DNA from: an uncultured Lachnospiraceae bacterium
GTDB taxonomy: Bacteria > Bacillota > Clostridia > Lachnospirales > Lachnospiraceae
Assembly: GCA_910585065.1 (NCBI GenBank)
Contig: CAJUCG010000202.1
Span: forward strand, 1 to 6,444
Direction of reading: 5' to 3'
DNA: 6,444 nucleotides
The notes beneath the pieces are model-generated. The model saw only the letters and a list, made by a program, of their open reading frames with translations, ran no database searches and was not told where the DNA came from. The first letter of the stretch is position 1, and each line of letters opens with the position of its first letter. Of this stretch, positions 5,539-6,444 are shown piece after piece. The translations under genes were made by a program, and so were the position numbers.

Positions 5539-5552
5539 AATATCCTGTATTT
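5520..5552 (+). repeat. Duplicated hairpin arm CCTGTATTT
   Basis: CCTGTATTT occurs at 5521-5529, as the 3' arm of the intercistronic stem, and again at 5544-5552. The left arm AAATACAGG (5501-5509) is complementary to both, so two mutually exclusive hairpins can be drawn. The second is followed by T-rich TTACTGTTGTTCT and would be more terminator-like, but it is weaker. Confidence 0.55.
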
Positions 5553-5632
5553 TACTGTTGTTCTAAAAAAGCGGCACAGAGGGCAGTTTTGAGAACGGGC
5601 AATGGGACTTTGCGGTTGAGAGCTGGGAAATC

Positions 5633-5637
5633 GGAGG
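5633..5637 (+). promoter_or_regulatory. Ribosome binding site of the permease gene
   Basis: GGAGG lies 7 bases before ATG 5645 and decides the start. A nearer ATG at 5638 touches the site and is in another frame. Confidence 0.85.
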
Positions 5638-5644
5638 ATGTTTT

Positions 5645-6444
5645 ATGTGGAAATATATTACACAAAGAGTTTTGCTGATGTTCATGACCCTGTTTATCAT
5701 TACGGGGATCTGCTTTGTGCTGATTCGTATGCTGCCGCTGCCGCCACTTCCGGCGGAAGATCCGCACTCGGTAATTGTGGAACTGCAGCGCGAGGCAGCC
5801 GGTTATAACAAGCCTTATATGGTACAGTTCGGCATTTTTCTAAAGAATATTTTTACGAAGTTTGACTGGGGTGTGAGCGACAAACTCTATATTGGGCGCA
5901 ATGTTGCAGATATCTTTTTGGATAAATTGCCCGCGACAGTAATTGTAAATATTTATTCTATTCTGTTAAGTATCCCAATTGGAATTCTGTTGGGAATTTT
6001 TGCCGCATTAAAAAAGAATACCTGGATTGATCATACGATTTCTACCCTGACCATGGTGGTAATTTCCGTGCCTTCTTTTGTGTATGCGTTTATTATCCAG
6101 TACGTATTTTATTATAAATTAAATCTCCTGCCTGCATTGATGAATTCCGGAAAGGACTTTTTTACTTGGAGTATGTTTAAGAGTATGCTCCCAGCGGTAA
6201 TGTCCCTGTCCTTCGGCGTGATCGCAGGTTTTACGCGCACGACACGAGCGGAGTTGACGGAGGTGTTGACCAGTGAGTTTATGCTGCTCGCGCGCACAAA
6301 GGGTCTGACAAAGACGCAGGCGACCGTGCGCCACGCGCTAAAGAACTGTATGGTTGTAGTGCTGCCGTCAATTTTTGGTCAGTTTATCAGCATTTTGGGC
6401 GGCTCGCTGATTATTGAGAGAATTTTCTCTGTTCCGGGTGTGGG
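5645..6444 (+). CDS. ABC transporter permease, OppB/DppB type (3' end outside window)
   Basis: Inner-membrane subunit that forms half of the translocation path of a peptide-type ABC importer; 266 codons are visible and the frame is open at the window edge. Transmembrane segment 1 (about 9-29, after MWKYITQR) is followed by an external region of about 70 residues with the family's DWGVS (74-78, usual form GDLGxS) and V-A-D-I-F-L-D-K-L-P-A-T (87-98). Further membrane segments lie near 99-121, 132-155, 180-195 and 236-258. The cytoplasmic EAA loop that docks the ATPase is clear: EFMLLARTKGLTKTQATVRH (211-230), with the conserved AR-KG and the HALKN that follows. After segment 1 the common PGDP motif is replaced by a proline-rich LPLPPLPAEDP (30-40). 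Roughly 50 residues should be missing at the C terminus. Operon partner of the lipoprotein upstream; a second permease and ATPases are expected downstream. Confidence 0.95.
   Translation, partial: MWKYITQRVLLMFMTLFIITGICFVLIRMLPLPPLPAEDPHSVIVELQREAAGYNKPYMVQFGIFLKNIFTKFDWGVSDKLYIGRNVADIFLDKLPATVIVNIYSILLSIPIGILLGIFAALKKNTWIDHTISTLTMVVISVPSFVYAFIIQYVFYYKLNLLPALMNSGKDFFTWSMFKSMLPAVMSLSFGVIAGFTRTTRAELTEVLTSEFMLLARTKGLTKTQATVRHALKNCMVVVLPSIFGQFISILGGSLIIERIFSVPGV

Overview
The window looks like the chromosome of a Gram-positive anaerobe of the class Clostridia, most likely Lachnospiraceae-like. This rests on the general character of RecA and the small BFD protein, strong AGGAGG-type ribosome binding sites, a Firmicutes-type LexA box (GAAC-N4-GTTC) at recA, AT-rich intergenic DNA between moderately GC-rich genes, and a solute-binding protein anchored as a lipoprotein. 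No mobile element, CRISPR array, tRNA or rRNA was seen. The genus is an inference from protein character; no search could be run.

Layout. At the left edge, on the minus strand, is a 59-residue stand-alone BFD-like [2Fe-2S] protein (25-204). A 393-bp AT-rich region (205-597) separates it from recA and carries the recA promoter: a near-consensus -35/-10 pair followed at once by a LexA box. recA (598-1779) and recX (1779-2438) overlap by one base (TGATG) and form an SOS-type operon that encodes the recombinase and its regulator. The operon ends at an 11-bp terminator hairpin (2466-2506).

The second half (2618-6444) is the start of a peptide-type ABC importer operon. It has a strong promoter (TTGACA-17-TATTAT) and a leader of about 160 nt with a 14-bp palindrome, a weak attenuator-like hairpin and a possible 10-codon upstream ORF. 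These precede a very large family 5 solute-binding lipoprotein (881 aa). A 19-bp intercistronic stem-loop follows, and then an OppB/DppB-type permease gene that runs off the right edge (266 codons seen). The second permease and the ATPases would be expected beyond the window.

How the parts work together. RecA forms the DNA-repair filament and activates LexA self-cleavage. The LexA box closes that loop, and RecX, made from the same mRNA by apparent translational coupling, tunes the filament. The lipoprotein captures a substrate (peptide-like by family, not determined) outside the membrane and passes it to the permease. The hairpin between these two genes would let the binding protein be made in excess over the membrane subunits.

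Most of the window is well-known biology. The least ordinary parts are the oversized binding protein with a calcium-loop-like insert, the long structured leader of its operon, and the intercistronic hairpin whose 3' arm is duplicated just downstream. I found no convincing undescribed multi-gene system.
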